A stretch of DNA of 64,000 nt, from NCBI RefSeq assembly GCF_018687195.1, contig NZ_CP061321.1:434001-498000 (forward strand), written 5' to 3'. This DNA is from Polynucleobacter sp. MWH-UH2A (GTDB taxonomy: Bacteria; Pseudomonadota; Gammaproteobacteria; Burkholderiales; Burkholderiaceae). The position numbers and the translations under genes were made by a program. The notes under the pieces are model-generated. The model was not told the DNA's origin and searched no databases. It saw only the letters and a list, made by a program, of their open reading frames with translations. Shown here piece after piece: positions 55,167-64,000 of the stretch (position 1 is its first letter; each line of letters opens with the position of its first letter).

Positions 55167-56078
55167 ATGAGCAGACCTTCTTACCTAACCATTTCACAAA
55201 CAGTAGGCAATACGCCTCTGGTGCGCTTACAGCGTATTCCGGGATTGGAAAATGACAATCGCAATAATGTCATTCTGGGTAAGTTAGAGGGCAACAATCC
55301 AGCCGGGTCGGTTAAGGACCGACCTGCGCTGTCGATGATCATGCGCGCGCAAGAGCGTGGCGAAATCAAACCTGGCGACACTCTAATTGAGGCAACAAGT
55401 GGAAACACGGGTATTGCCTTGGCAATGACTGCCGCCATGTTGGGCTACAAAATGATTTTGGTGATGCCGGAAAATCAAAGCATTGAGCGTCGGCAAAGTA
55501 TGGCTGCCTATGGTGCAGAATTAATTTTGACTGCAGCCTCTGGTGGCATGGAGTTTGCAAGAGACTATGCATTGCAACTGCAGCGTGAGGGTCGCGGTAG
55601 ATTGCTGGATCAGTTTGCTAATCCCGATAATCCACGGGCGCATATTGAGACTACGGGCCCTGAGATCTGGCGTGATACCGATGGTCAAATCACACACTTT
55701 GTTTCAGCGATGGGTACTACCGGCACGATCACTGGGGTATCAACTTATCTGAAGTCCATGAATCCCAATATTCAGATTATTGGCGCTCAACCTGAAGAGG
55801 GTTCGCAAATACCGGGTATTCGTAAATGGGCCCCAGAATATCTACCAAAGATTTATCAAGGCGAGCGTGTTGATCGTATTGAATATGTAACGCAAGCGGA
55901 TGCTGAAGATATGGCAAGACGTTTAGCGGTAGAAGAGGGTATCTTCTGCGGTATCTCTGCAGGTGGTGCCTTGGTGGTTGCTTTGCGCATTGCCCGCCAA
56001 GTTGAAAATGCCACCATCGTATTTATTGTGTGCGATCGCGGCGATCGTTACTTATCTACGGGTGTTTTCCCGGCCTAA
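55167..56078 (+). CDS. cysM: Cysteine synthase B (O-acetylserine sulfhydrylase)
   Basis: A 303-residue PLP enzyme of the cysteine synthase family. The PLP lysine is K50 in NPAGSVKDRPA; the asparagine loop is EATSGNTGIALAMTAA near 71-86, and GTTGTITG is near 178-185. The sequence and length match CysM, which can also use thiosulfate, rather than CysK. It converges on the mltB-like gene. Confidence 0.93.
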   Translation: MSRPSYLTISQTVGNTPLVRLQRIPGLENDNRNNVILGKLEGNNPAGSVKDRPALSMIMRAQERGEIKPGDTLIEATSGNTGIALAMTAAMLGYKMILVMPENQSIERRQSMAAYGAELILTAASGGMEFARDYALQLQREGRGRLLDQFANPDNPRAHIETTGPEIWRDTDGQITHFVSAMGTTGTITGVSTYLKSMNPNIQIIGAQPEEGSQIPGIRKWAPEYLPKIYQGERVDRIEYVTQADAEDMARRLAVEEGIFCGISAGGALVVALRIARQVENATIVFIVCDRGDRYLSTGVFPA

Positions 56079-56104
56079 GATAATAGCTGTAAGCATTCAT
56101 TAAT

Positions 56105-57370
56105 TTATTTTGATTTTTTCTTAGGGCTAGATTTTTTATTCTTGCTTTTAGGTTTATCGGAAGCATCCTTAGAACTACTTGTTTTCTGTGATGGCTCTGC
56201 GGGTACTGCACTTTGGTTTTTGTAACCTAAAGCTTCTGCAAACTCCGCAACGCTTTGAGCGTAGAAATAACTACGGTTGTATTGCACGATCGTCAGAAAG
56301 TTATTTAAGCCAACAAAGTATTGGGCTTGATCTGAGCCATCTTTACCTGGGTAAGGTAGATCAATAATGAGTCCTTTGCTTTGGGGCTCCACTCCACCAC
56401 GTTGCAAATCTCCCTGCTGTGGACTGAGAATTCCTTTTTGAATTAACTCGGCAACAGTATGTTTCAGTTGTGGTTCGCCATCGGCCAATTCCTTGGCAGC
56501 ATTCAGGCCACTTTCTTGCACAGGGAAGGAGATGGGCATACCTGTTTGCCAGCCATGTTTTTTCATGAAGTTGGCAACGCTGGCAATAGCATCTTTGGGG
56601 CTTTGTTTTAGATCAATACGGCCATCACCATCACCATCGACTGCAAAACTCCGAATGCTACTAGGCATGAACTGAGGCAAGCCAATAGCACCCGCGTAGG
56701 AGCTGTTCTGGTTTAGGCAGCTATTGAAGCGACCCTGACTGATTCCTTGTGCGCTATTTTTGGCCGGTAACTGACCGCCTGCTTCGGTCCAGCACAGCAA
56801 GATTAGCTCCTGTAGTTGATCTTTAAATAATTGTTCGCGAGCTGGTTTGTTTGGGGTGTCTGGATAACTAAAGGCTAGGGTCGATAAAACGTCTTTCACC
56901 CGAAAATTGCCGGTTTGGCGGCCGTAAATCGTCTCAATACCAATAATGGCTGCAATCACTTCAGCTGGCACCCCATAATTTTGCTCAACTTGGCCTAAAA
57001 AGGCTTGGTTTTCCTCTAAAAAGGCCCTTCCAGCCTTTAGGCGGACAGGTTCAATGAAACGCTTGCGGTAAGCCAACCAGTTCTTTTTGAAGGTTCCCGA
57101 TGGGGGTAATACCAATTTTCGTATGGAGGGAATCGTTTTAGCATCTAAGAAGCCCATTTCTAGGGTCTGAATGGGGATTTCCTGGGTTTGGGATACCTGA
57201 TTCAGTAAGGCATTCAGGCTTTGGCTGTAGCGCGCTTCGGTGTTCGCATCATCCGCTTGGATTACGATGTTTTGCTGGCTATTGCTTTGTTGTGTGGGTG
57301 TGCTTGAACAGGCCCCGAGAGCAAGCAAGAGCAGTAGGGAGTAGATGCGCAAGTGGGAATTTGGGGGCAT
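56105..57370 (-). CDS. mltB: Membrane-bound lytic murein transglycosylase B family
   Basis: A 421-residue lipoprotein. The signal peptide ends in the lipobox LGAC near 21, so the cysteine is lipidated. The catalytic domain (about 70-350) has the nucleophilic-region glutamate in IIGIETIYGRQTG near 149 and the IGLPQFMPSS and DGDGDGRIDL blocks near 230-255, typical of family 3 lytic transglycosylases. It cleaves peptidoglycan glycan strands. The C-terminus is a lysine-serine-rich tail. ATG 57370 is preferred over TTG 57403; neither has a strong Shine-Dalgarno. Confidence 0.9.
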   Translation of the reverse strand: MPPNSHLRIYSLLLLLALGACSSTPTQQSNSQQNIVIQADDANTEARYSQSLNALLNQVSQTQEIPIQTLEMGFLDAKTIPSIRKLVLPPSGTFKKNWLAYRKRFIEPVRLKAGRAFLEENQAFLGQVEQNYGVPAEVIAAIIGIETIYGRQTGNFRVKDVLSTLAFSYPDTPNKPAREQLFKDQLQELILLCWTEAGGQLPAKNSAQGISQGRFNSCLNQNSSYAGAIGLPQFMPSSIRSFAVDGDGDGRIDLKQSPKDAIASVANFMKKHGWQTGMPISFPVQESGLNAAKELADGEPQLKHTVAELIQKGILSPQQGDLQRGGVEPQSKGLIIDLPYPGKDGSDQAQYFVGLNNFLTIVQYNRSYFYAQSVAEFAEALGYKNQSAVPAEPSQKTSSSKDASDKPKSKNKKSSPKKKSK

Positions 57371-57453
57371 GGGATTGAACGAGTTGAGCAATAAATTAAG
57401 CAATATTAATTAGATTATAAAAATTACAGATTTACGATTAAGGATTTAGGTAA

Positions 57454-58374
57454 ATGACCACAGGATACATAACTCATCCCGATTTTCTGAAACATGAGAT
57501 GGGCAGTCATCATCCGGAATGTCCAGAGCGTATTCAGGCAATTAATGATCAGATGATCCGTAGCGGTATTGACCGCTTTCTTCACCACCTTGATGCACCT
57601 CTTGCTAGTGAAGACCAGCTCGAGTTGGTTCATAGTCCGGATCACATTGCTTTTGTGAAAGAGCAGGCGCCGCAGAGTGGATATGCGATGCTAGATGGCG
57701 ACACCATTATGAATCCGCATACTTGGCAAACTTCTTTGCGTGCAGTGGGTGCCGCCATCGCTGGAGTAGATGCAGTCATGAAAGGCGAGGTAGAGAACGT
57801 ATTTTGCGCTGTAAGACCTCCAGGCCATCATGCGGAGCCGACGCGTTCAATGGGTTTTTGTCTGTTTGATAACGTTGCGATTGCTGCGCGTTATGCAATG
57901 GAGACTTATGGAATTGAGCGTGTAGCTATTATTGACTTTGATGTGCATCACGGCAATGGCACAGAAGCAGCATTCTTTAATGATCCTAGTGTGTTGATGT
58001 GCAGCTTCTTTCAGCATCCGTTCTACCCCTATAGCGGTCTTGATCACGCGAATAATATGGTCAATGTACCTTTGCCGGCCGCTACTCGCGGTGATGTTGT
58101 GCGCTCCATTGTTGAGGAAAAGTGGCTTCCAGCCCTGCATAATTTCGAGCCCCAGCTCATCATTATTTCAGCGGGCTTTGATGCGCATCGCGAAGATGAT
58201 CTAGGTCAAATGGGATTGGTAGAAGATGACTATGTATGGATTACGAAGCGTTTAAAAGAAATCGCACATCAATACGCGGACAATCGTATCGTCAGCTGCT
58301 TAGAGGGGGGCTACAACTTATCTGCTTTAGGTCGCAGTGTTGTGGCTCACGTAAAAGCTTTAGCCGATATTTAA
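57454..58374 (+). CDS. Histone deacetylase family amidohydrolase
   Basis: A 306-residue arginase/deacetylase-fold enzyme with the zinc-site motifs: RPPGHHAEP near 128-136, IDFDVHHGNGTE near 165-176 and SAGFDAHREDDLG near 237-249. Bacterial relatives include acetoin-utilisation (AcuC-like) and acetylpolyamine amidohydrolases. The substrate is unknown. AGG sequences lie before the ATG. It is followed 33 bp later by the acyl-CoA ligase gene. Confidence 0.9.
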   Translation: MTTGYITHPDFLKHEMGSHHPECPERIQAINDQMIRSGIDRFLHHLDAPLASEDQLELVHSPDHIAFVKEQAPQSGYAMLDGDTIMNPHTWQTSLRAVGAAIAGVDAVMKGEVENVFCAVRPPGHHAEPTRSMGFCLFDNVAIAARYAMETYGIERVAIIDFDVHHGNGTEAAFFNDPSVLMCSFFQHPFYPYSGLDHANNMVNVPLPAATRGDVVRSIVEEKWLPALHNFEPQLIIISAGFDAHREDDLGQMGLVEDDYVWITKRLKEIAHQYADNRIVSCLEGGYNLSALGRSVVAHVKALADI

Positions 58375-58407
58375 TAGAACAAATTCAACTGTTATTGAAA
58401 GTAAAAG

Positions 58408-60060
58408 ATGGCCAATATTTATGAACAGGGTCTAGAGCGTAATTCAGCGAATTACACCCCAATTACTCCACTTCTATTTTTAGAGAGATCGGCTGAGATC
58501 TACCCTAAAAAAGTAGCCATCGTGCATGGCAAGTTACGGCAGACTTGGGCGCAAACCTATGATCGTTGCCGTCGTTTAGCAAGCGCACTCCAAAAGCATG
58601 GTGTTGGTCTTGGGGATACTGTCGCTGTGATGCTCCCCAACACACCCCCTATGGTGGAAGCACACTTCGGTATTCCAATGGCGGGCGCAGTATTAAATGC
58701 CCTCAATACCCGTTTAGACCCAGAATCCGTTGCCTTCATGTTGAATCACGGCGAGGCTAAGGTTGTGATCGTCGATCCAGAATTTTCTGGTGTGATGAAA
58801 AAAGCACTGGAGATGGCTAAGAAAGACAGCGGCCGCGAGTTCTTGGTAATCGATGTAGAGGAAGAAGAATTTGATGTGCCTGGTGAGAAGCTAGGTAAAT
58901 TAACTTATGAGCAATTGCTGGCCGAAGGTGATCCACAATTTGCATGGCAAGTTCCTGCAGATGAATGGCAGGCGATTTGCTTAAATTACACCTCTGGTAC
59001 TACAGGCAATCCCAAGGGGGTGGTCTATCACCACCGTGGTGCAGCGATTAATGCTGTATCGAATGTCTTGGATTGGGACATCAATAAGCATCCGGTGTAT
59101 TTGTGGACTTTGCCGATGTTCCATTGCAATGGTTGGTGTTTCCCGTGGACGATTGCTGCACGCGCAGGCATTAATATTTGTTTACGTCGTGTTGATGCGC
59201 AACATATTTTTGCAGCCATTAAAGAGCATGGTGTGACTCACTATTGCGCAGCGCCCATCGTGCATAACTTGTTAGTCAATGCACCAGACGAGTTAAAAGC
59301 AGGCGTTCCTGCTGGCGTGAAAGGCCTGATTGCGGGCGCAGCGCCCCCCGCATCCATTATTGAAGGTATGGAAAAGTTAGGATTCGATTTAACCCATGTG
59401 TATGGTTTAACTGAGGTGTATGGTCCTGCTGCAGTTTGTGTGAAGCAAGATGAGTGGGATGATATGGATATCGGTGAGCGTGCTCGCTTGAATGCACGTC
59501 AAGGTGTGCGATATCACATGCAACAAGCGATTGATGTATTAGATCCGGAAACGATGAAGCCTGTTCCTGCTGATGGTGAGACCATGGGCGAGATTATGTT
59601 TAAGGGCAACATCGCTATGAAGGGCTACCTTAAGAATGAAAAAGCCACTAAAGAAGCGTTTGAAGGTGGCTGGTTCCATTCGGGTGACTTAGCAGTGAAG
59701 AACCCGGATGGTTACGTCAAAATTAAAGATCGTAGTAAAGACATCATTATTTCTGGTGGAGAGAATATCTCCTCGATTGAGGTGGAGGATGTTCTTTATC
59801 GTCATCCAGCGGTAATCGCTGCGGCGGTCGTGGCCAAACCGGATCCCAAATGGGGCGAGACCCCATGTGCATTCTTGGAGATAAAGCCGGGTATAGAGGT
59901 AACGCCTGCTGACATCATTGCCCACTGCAAGCAACATTTAGCTGGCTTTAAGGTTCCCAAGGCGATTGTGTTTGGGGAGTTGCCAAAGACTTCAACCGGG
60001 AAAATTCAGAAATTTGAGTTGCGTAAGCAAGCAGGTTCAGCCGCTGCTATCGATGTCTAA
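58408..60060 (+). CDS. Acyl-CoA synthetase (AMP-forming)
   Basis: A 550-residue adenylate-forming ligase. The P-loop is YTSGTTGNPKG near 192-202, YGLTEVYGP near 332-340 marks the adenine site, and the hinge and lysine regions are GDLAVKNPDGYVKIKDRSKD and KTSTGKIQKFELR near the end (in parts). It activates a fatty or related acid to its CoA ester. Its order with etfB, etfA and an acyl-CoA dehydrogenase points to beta-oxidation. Length is like FadD/DmdB-type enzymes. Confidence 0.9.
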   Translation: MANIYEQGLERNSANYTPITPLLFLERSAEIYPKKVAIVHGKLRQTWAQTYDRCRRLASALQKHGVGLGDTVAVMLPNTPPMVEAHFGIPMAGAVLNALNTRLDPESVAFMLNHGEAKVVIVDPEFSGVMKKALEMAKKDSGREFLVIDVEEEEFDVPGEKLGKLTYEQLLAEGDPQFAWQVPADEWQAICLNYTSGTTGNPKGVVYHHRGAAINAVSNVLDWDINKHPVYLWTLPMFHCNGWCFPWTIAARAGINICLRRVDAQHIFAAIKEHGVTHYCAAPIVHNLLVNAPDELKAGVPAGVKGLIAGAAPPASIIEGMEKLGFDLTHVYGLTEVYGPAAVCVKQDEWDDMDIGERARLNARQGVRYHMQQAIDVLDPETMKPVPADGETMGEIMFKGNIAMKGYLKNEKATKEAFEGGWFHSGDLAVKNPDGYVKIKDRSKDIIISGGENISSIEVEDVLYRHPAVIAAAVVAKPDPKWGETPCAFLEIKPGIEVTPADIIAHCKQHLAGFKVPKAIVFGELPKTSTGKIQKFELRKQAGSAAAIDV

Positions 60061-60157
60061 TTTTGGATGATGGGGGCGTTAAAATAAGGATTACCCTCAT
60101 TTTTAAGTAAATATTCTGTTTGGTTTAGTTAGTAGTCATTAAGGATTGTGAATTCAG

Positions 60158-60907
60158 ATGAAAATCTTAGTAGCTGTAAAGCGTGTAGTGGATTACAACG
60201 TCAAGGTACGTGTGAAGTCCGATAACTCAGGTGTTGATATTGCCAACGTCAAAATGAGTATGAACCCTTTTGACGAAATTGCGGTTGAAGAGGCGGTACG
60301 TCTCAAAGAGGCGGGTGTGGCAACTGAGGTTGTCGTGGTATCTGCAGGCGTTACGCAGTGTCAAGAAACCCTCCGTACTGCTTTGGCCATTGGTGCTGAT
60401 CGCGCTATTTTGGTGGAAACGGATGCAGAGTTACAGCCTTTAGCAGTGGCAAAGATTCTCAAAGCGCTCTCTGAAAAAGAGCAGGCTCAAATCATCATTC
60501 TTGGCAAACAAGCAATTGATGACGATAGCAATCAAACTGGTCAAATGTTGGCAAGCCTCATGGATATTCCACAAGCGACTTTTGCTTCCAAAGTGGTTGT
60601 TGCTGATGGTAAAGCGACAGTGACTCGTGAAGTTGATGGCGGTCTAGAAACGATTGCCTTGTCATTGCCAGCAGTGGTTACGACCGACTTACGCTTAAAT
60701 GAGCCACGTTATGTGACCTTACCGAACATCATGAAGGCCAAGAAAAAGACTATCGATACGATTACCCCAGAGAGCTTGGGTGTCGATATTGCTCCGCGCC
60801 TGAAAACCCTCAAAGTAGAAGAGCCACCTAAGCGTAGCGCTGGTGTCATGGTTGCCGCTGTGGCAGCTCTTGTAGACAAACTCAAAAATGAAGCGAAGGT
60901 GATTTAA
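60158..60907 (+). CDS. etfB: Electron transfer flavoprotein subunit beta
   Basis: A 249-residue EtfB with [20 protein letters not shown] at the start, [18 protein letters not shown] near 38-55 and ADGGLET-type and [20 protein letters not shown] near 180-200 (in parts), all family standard. Together with EtfA it accepts electrons from acyl-CoA dehydrogenases and passes them to ETF-quinone oxidoreductase. etfA begins immediately after its stop. Confidence 0.96.
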   Translation: MKILVAVKRVVDYNVKVRVKSDNSGVDIANVKMSMNPFDEIAVEEAVRLKEAGVATEVVVVSAGVTQCQETLRTALAIGADRAILVETDAELQPLAVAKILKALSEKEQAQIIILGKQAIDDDSNQTGQMLASLMDIPQATFASKVVVADGKATVTREVDGGLETIALSLPAVVTTDLRLNEPRYVTLPNIMKAKKKTIDTITPESLGVDIAPRLKTLKVEEPPKRSAGVMVAAVAALVDKLKNEAKVI

Positions 60908-61843
60908 ATGGCCGCACTCGTTATTGCTGAACACGACAACCAATCTTTAAAGGCTGCGACCCTAAATGCTGTAGCGGCCGCACTGCAATGCTCCCCTGAG
61001 GTGGATATTTTGGTTGCCGGCAACCAATCTGATGCTGTTGCACAAGCTGCAGCGCAAATTGCTGGCGTACGTAAGGTGATTCAAATGGATGCCGCCAATC
61101 TAGCCGATCAATTGGCTGAGCCTTTAGCTGCGCAGATTCTCTCTATTGCCAACGGCTATAGTCATATCCTTGCTCCCGCAACTGCTAATGGTAAGAATGT
61201 CTTGCCACGCGTTGCGGCGAAGTTGGATGTTGCACAGTTATCTGACATTACTAAGGTAGTTTCACCAGACACGTTTGAGCGTCCAATCTATGCGGGTAAC
61301 GCGATTGCGACTGTGCAAAGCGCAGACCCAATCAAAGTGATTACGGTGCGTACCACTGGCTTTGATCCTGTGGCTGCTAGTGGCGGATCGGCTGCTGTAG
61401 AAAAGGCTGCTGCTGCTGATTCAGCTGCCCAGTCTTCTTTTGTAGGTCGCGAACTCACTAAATCTGATCGCCCTGAGTTGACTGCTGCCAAGATCATTGT
61501 GTCTGGTGGTCGCGGCTTGGGTTCTGGTGAAAAGTATCAAGAGCTCATTGTGCCTTTGGCTGATAAGTTAGGTGCTGCATTAGGAGCATCACGTGCAGCG
61601 GTGGATGCTGGCTATGTGCCTAATGACTACCAGGTGGGTCAGACTGGCAAGATTGTTGCGCCTCAGTTATATGTCGCCGTTGGCATCTCTGGCGCTATTC
61701 AGCACTTAGCGGGCATGAAAGACTCCAAAGTGATTGTTGCCATCAATAAAGATCCAGAGGCACCAATCTTTGGTGTTGCAGATTATGGTCTGGTGGCTGA
61801 TCTCTTTACTGCCGTGCCCGAACTGACAAAGGCGCTTTCGTAA
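60908..61843 (+). CDS. etfA: Electron transfer flavoprotein subunit alpha
   Basis: A 311-residue EtfA. The C-terminal FAD-binding domain shows [11 protein letters not shown] near 197-207, [20 protein letters not shown] near 253-272 and [18 protein letters not shown] near 285-302. The N-terminal ALVIAEHDN is typical. No gap separates it from etfB. The acyl-CoA dehydrogenase gene follows after 33 bp. Confidence 0.96.
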   Translation: MAALVIAEHDNQSLKAATLNAVAAALQCSPEVDILVAGNQSDAVAQAAAQIAGVRKVIQMDAANLADQLAEPLAAQILSIANGYSHILAPATANGKNVLPRVAAKLDVAQLSDITKVVSPDTFERPIYAGNAIATVQSADPIKVITVRTTGFDPVAASGGSAAVEKAAAADSAAQSSFVGRELTKSDRPELTAAKIIVSGGRGLGSGEKYQELIVPLADKLGAALGASRAAVDAGYVPNDYQVGQTGKIVAPQLYVAVGISGAIQHLAGMKDSKVIVAINKDPEAPIFGVADYGLVADLFTAVPELTKALS

Positions 61844-61876
61844 TTTCGTAACTGATTTGAATCGATAGGAGTTGTA

Positions 61877-63664
61877 ATGCCATATGTAGCCCCTGTAAAA
61901 GATATGTTGTTTGTGATGAACGAATTGGCGGGGCTATCTGAAGTTGTGGCTTACCCATCCTATGCTGAAGCGGGTGCGGATGTTGATTTAGCCCCAGCGA
62001 TTTTGGAAGAGTCTGCGAAATTTAATCAAGATGTTGTTGCGCCCCTTAATTGGCCGGGTGATCAAAACCCAAGTTCTTTGAAGGATGGCGTAGTCACTAC
62101 TACTCCTGGTTTTAAGAATGCATTTGAGCAGTTCGCTGCAGCAGGTTGGCAGGGTGTAGTGCACCCTGCCGAATTTGGCGGTCAAGGCTTGCCAAAACTG
62201 ATTGCAACAGCTTGCTTTGAAATGGTCCATTCAGCTAGCTTATCGTTTGCCTTGTGTCCCATGTTGACTGATGGTGCGATTGAAGCTTTGTTGACCGCGG
62301 CTAGCCCTGAGCTTCAAGAACGTTATGTTCCTAATATGATCTCGGGCGAGTGGACTGGCTCTATGTGCTTGACAGAGCCACAAGCGGGTTCGGATTTATC
62401 GATGGTGCGTGCGCGTGCCGTTCCTGAAGGGGATGGCACTTTTAAGATTTTTGGCACTAAGATCTTTATCACCTATGGTGAGCACGATATGGCCAAGAAT
62501 ATTGTTCACTTGGTCTTGGCGAGAACGCCAGATGCTCCTGAAGGTGTGAAGGGGATTTCGTTATTTGTGGTTCCCAAGTTTTTAGTCAATGCAGACGGAT
62601 CATTGGGCGAGCGCAATGATGTGCATTGCGTTTCGATTGAGCATAAGTTAGGTATTAAAGCCAGCCCTACAGCAGTATTGCAATTTGGTGATCATGGCGG
62701 CGCCATTGGTTATCTAGTTGGTGAAGAGAATCGTGGTCTGGAATACATGTTTGTCATGATGAACGCTGCCCGTTTTGCTGTCGGTATGCAGGGTATTGCG
62801 GTGGCTGAACGCGCTTATCAAAAGGCGGTGCAATACGCTAAAGATCGCGTACAAAGCCGTGATTTAGCAGGATCAGCTGGCCCAGTGGCGATTATTCATC
62901 AGCCTGATGTGAAGCGGATGTTGATGACGATGCGTGCCTATACTGAAGCAGCTCGCGCATTAGCGTATTACGCCGCAGCTGCTTATGATGCGCAACATGC
63001 TGCGCCTGATGAAGCGGCACGCAAGTCAAATCAAGCCTTGTATGAATTCTTGGTGCCGATTGTGAAGGGTTTCTCAACCGAGATGTCGATTGAGGTCGCA
63101 AGCTTGGGTGTTCAGGTGCATGGAGGGATGGGCTTTATTGAGGAGACTGGTGCTGCACAACACTATCGTGATGCGCGCATCTTGACAATTTACGAAGGCA
63201 CGACTGCGATTCAGGCAAATGATTTGATTGGGCGTAAGACTGTGCGCGATGGTGGTACTACTGCCAAGGCATTCTCTGAAAAAATTGCTGAAACTGAAAA
63301 AGAGTTGGTTGCTAGTGGTAGCGCAGATGCGAAAGCGGCACAGAAGCAGTTAGCGGCTGGTCGAGCTGCATTTGACGAGGCGGTTGCTTACATCCTGGCG
63401 AATGCAAAAACCAATACCAAAGCCGTATATGCAGGAAGCTGTGCTTATTTGCGTTTAGCGGGCTTGGTTTTGGGTGGCTGGCAAATGGCTCGTGGCTTGC
63501 TTGCTGCAGAGTGTTTGCGTGATAGCGACCCCGCTTTCTACAACACTAAGATCGCTACTGCTCGTTTCTTTATGGAGAACTTATTGCCTCAAGCTCAGGG
63601 CTTGGCAACATCTATTGTTGAAGGTGGATATTCTGCTAACGCTTTAGAGGTAGAGCAGTTCTAA
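61877..63664 (+). CDS. Acyl-CoA dehydrogenase (large, DmdC-like C-terminal extension)
   Basis: A 595-residue acyl-CoA dehydrogenase, longer than the usual 380 because of an N-terminal extension and a C-terminal extra domain found in FadE/DmdC-like proteins. The FAD/substrate block is MCLTEPQAGSDLS near 165-177; the catalytic glutamate is E440 in IYEGTTAIQ. The opening YVAPVKDMLFVMNEL fits the DmdC-like group, some members of which act on 3-methylthiopropionyl-CoA; others use ordinary acyl-CoAs. AGGAG precedes the ATG. It probably passes electrons to the adjacent EtfBA. Confidence 0.9.
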   Translation: MPYVAPVKDMLFVMNELAGLSEVVAYPSYAEAGADVDLAPAILEESAKFNQDVVAPLNWPGDQNPSSLKDGVVTTTPGFKNAFEQFAAAGWQGVVHPAEFGGQGLPKLIATACFEMVHSASLSFALCPMLTDGAIEALLTAASPELQERYVPNMISGEWTGSMCLTEPQAGSDLSMVRARAVPEGDGTFKIFGTKIFITYGEHDMAKNIVHLVLARTPDAPEGVKGISLFVVPKFLVNADGSLGERNDVHCVSIEHKLGIKASPTAVLQFGDHGGAIGYLVGEENRGLEYMFVMMNAARFAVGMQGIAVAERAYQKAVQYAKDRVQSRDLAGSAGPVAIIHQPDVKRMLMTMRAYTEAARALAYYAAAAYDAQHAAPDEAARKSNQALYEFLVPIVKGFSTEMSIEVASLGVQVHGGMGFIEETGAAQHYRDARILTIYEGTTAIQANDLIGRKTVRDGGTTAKAFSEKIAETEKELVASGSADAKAAQKQLAAGRAAFDEAVAYILANAKTNTKAVYAGSCAYLRLAGLVLGGWQMARGLLAAECLRDSDPAFYNTKIATARFFMENLLPQAQGLATSIVEGGYSANALEVEQF

Positions 63665-63687
63665 TCTGAAAATTTAGCAAGCAATGC

Positions 63688-63721
63688 AAAAGCTATCCGC
63701 AATTATTGGGATAGCTTTTTT
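63688..63721. terminator. Bidirectional terminator after the acyl-CoA dehydrogenase gene
   Basis: A perfect 11-bp stem AAAAGCTATCC/GGATAGCTTTT (63688-63698 with 63709-63719), 10-nt loop, followed by T residues. On the minus strand the stop of the next gene lies inside the loop, and the A run gives a U tract there too. Confidence 0.85.
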
Positions 63722-64000
63722 GCTTCATAGATTTGAGAAATAAAGAATTGCTCAAATGCGATGGCTAAGAACGTCATCATGATGCCAGCGCCAAACACAA
63801 GCGAAAATATAACCGTCAAGACCACTAGCCATCCAGACTGACTACGTTCATGCTCAGCAATGCCGGGGTTAAATTGCGCATCCCACTTTTCATCAGGACG
63901 CAAACCAAAAGTGATGGTAGTTAGCCAGCTAGCTTCTAAGGCAATGAATCCAAAGGTGAGTAGTACCCAGCCTGGAGCAGAATGAAAGTGCGCATCCTTC
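63703..64000 (-). CDS. Unknown membrane protein, C-terminal part (cut by window end)
   Basis: On the minus strand the frame is open from the window edge to the TAA at 63703-63705, giving at least 98 residues with no start inside the window that must be used; the TTG at 63903 is probably internal. Two hydrophobic segments are visible: PGWVLLTFGFIALEASWL near the edge and WLVVLTVIFSLVFGAGIMMTF (split here as one helix) further on, with a polar loop containing RPDEKWDAQFNPG between them. No family recognised. It ends inside a terminator hairpin. Confidence 0.65.
   Translation of the reverse strand, partial: KDAHFHSAPGWVLLTFGFIALEASWLTTITFGLRPDEKWDAQFNPGIAEHERSQSGWLVVLTVIFSLVFGAGIMMTFLAIAFEQFFISQIYEAKKLSQ

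Noticed and set aside
1-64000. CRISPR arrays, insertion sequences, rRNA or tRNA genes
   Set aside because: No repeat-spacer pattern, transposase-like protein or tRNA/rRNA sequence was recognised apart from the tRNA-like part of ssrA.

Overview
The window looks like a chromosome segment of a freshwater betaproteobacterium of the Burkholderiaceae, most likely Polynucleobacter or a close relative. This rests on three things: the gene order gyrA-serC-pheA-hisC-tyrA-aroA-cmk-rpsA-ihfB-lapB, several orphan Bug-type substrate-binding proteins, and a tmRNA whose tag reads ANDERYALAA. The assignment is by recognition, not by a search. I see no rRNA, tRNA, insertion sequence, integrase, CRISPR array or phage gene.

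Layout. 1-2311: 3' end of thrC, then molybdenum-cofactor genes moeA, moaD, moaE. 2354-8101: secreted carboxylesterase, SulP transporter with a DUF2177 membrane protein, universal stress protein, M23 peptidase. 8231-14396: an organic-acid or sugar-acid module (enolase-superfamily enzyme, fused TRAP permease, TAXI binding protein, DHDPS-like lyase or synthase, 2-hydroxyacid dehydrogenase). 14482-20141: single-function genes (3-hydroxyacyl-CoA dehydrogenase family, MFS exporter, b- and c'-type cytochromes, site-2 protease, aromatic-ring dioxygenase family, fluoride channel) plus two small genes below 60 codons. 20185-25700: one co-directional minus-strand unit reading Bug, MmgE/PrpD, D-2-hydroxyacid dehydrogenase, a two-gene chromate-transporter pair, Bug. 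25779-30266: TrhO, a third Bug protein, CMD-family protein, pirin, methyltransferase. 30435-36199: TonB, HemP, TonB-dependent receptor, metallophosphoesterase and a HipAB toxin-antitoxin pair, ending at the 3' end of ssrA. 36622-38666: gph, ubiG, ompA.

The last 25 kb is core genome. gyrA heads a run into the aromatic amino-acid genes serC-pheA-hisC-tyrA-aroA and then cmk-rpsA-ihfB, several joined by start/stop overlaps. LPS genes follow (lapB, ugd, hldA, hldD), then a ComEA-type protein, cysM, a convergent lytic transglycosylase, an HDAC-like amidohydrolase, and a fatty-acid oxidation set (acyl-CoA ligase, EtfB, EtfA, acyl-CoA dehydrogenase).

I found no clearly unprecedented system. The items most worth a second look are: the hipBA control region, where a 19-bp perfect inverted repeat lies just upstream of a near-consensus promoter; the chromate-transporter pair inside an organic-acid operon; the uncharacterised TRAP-TAXI catabolic module; and the small genes at 18593, 18805 and 31014.
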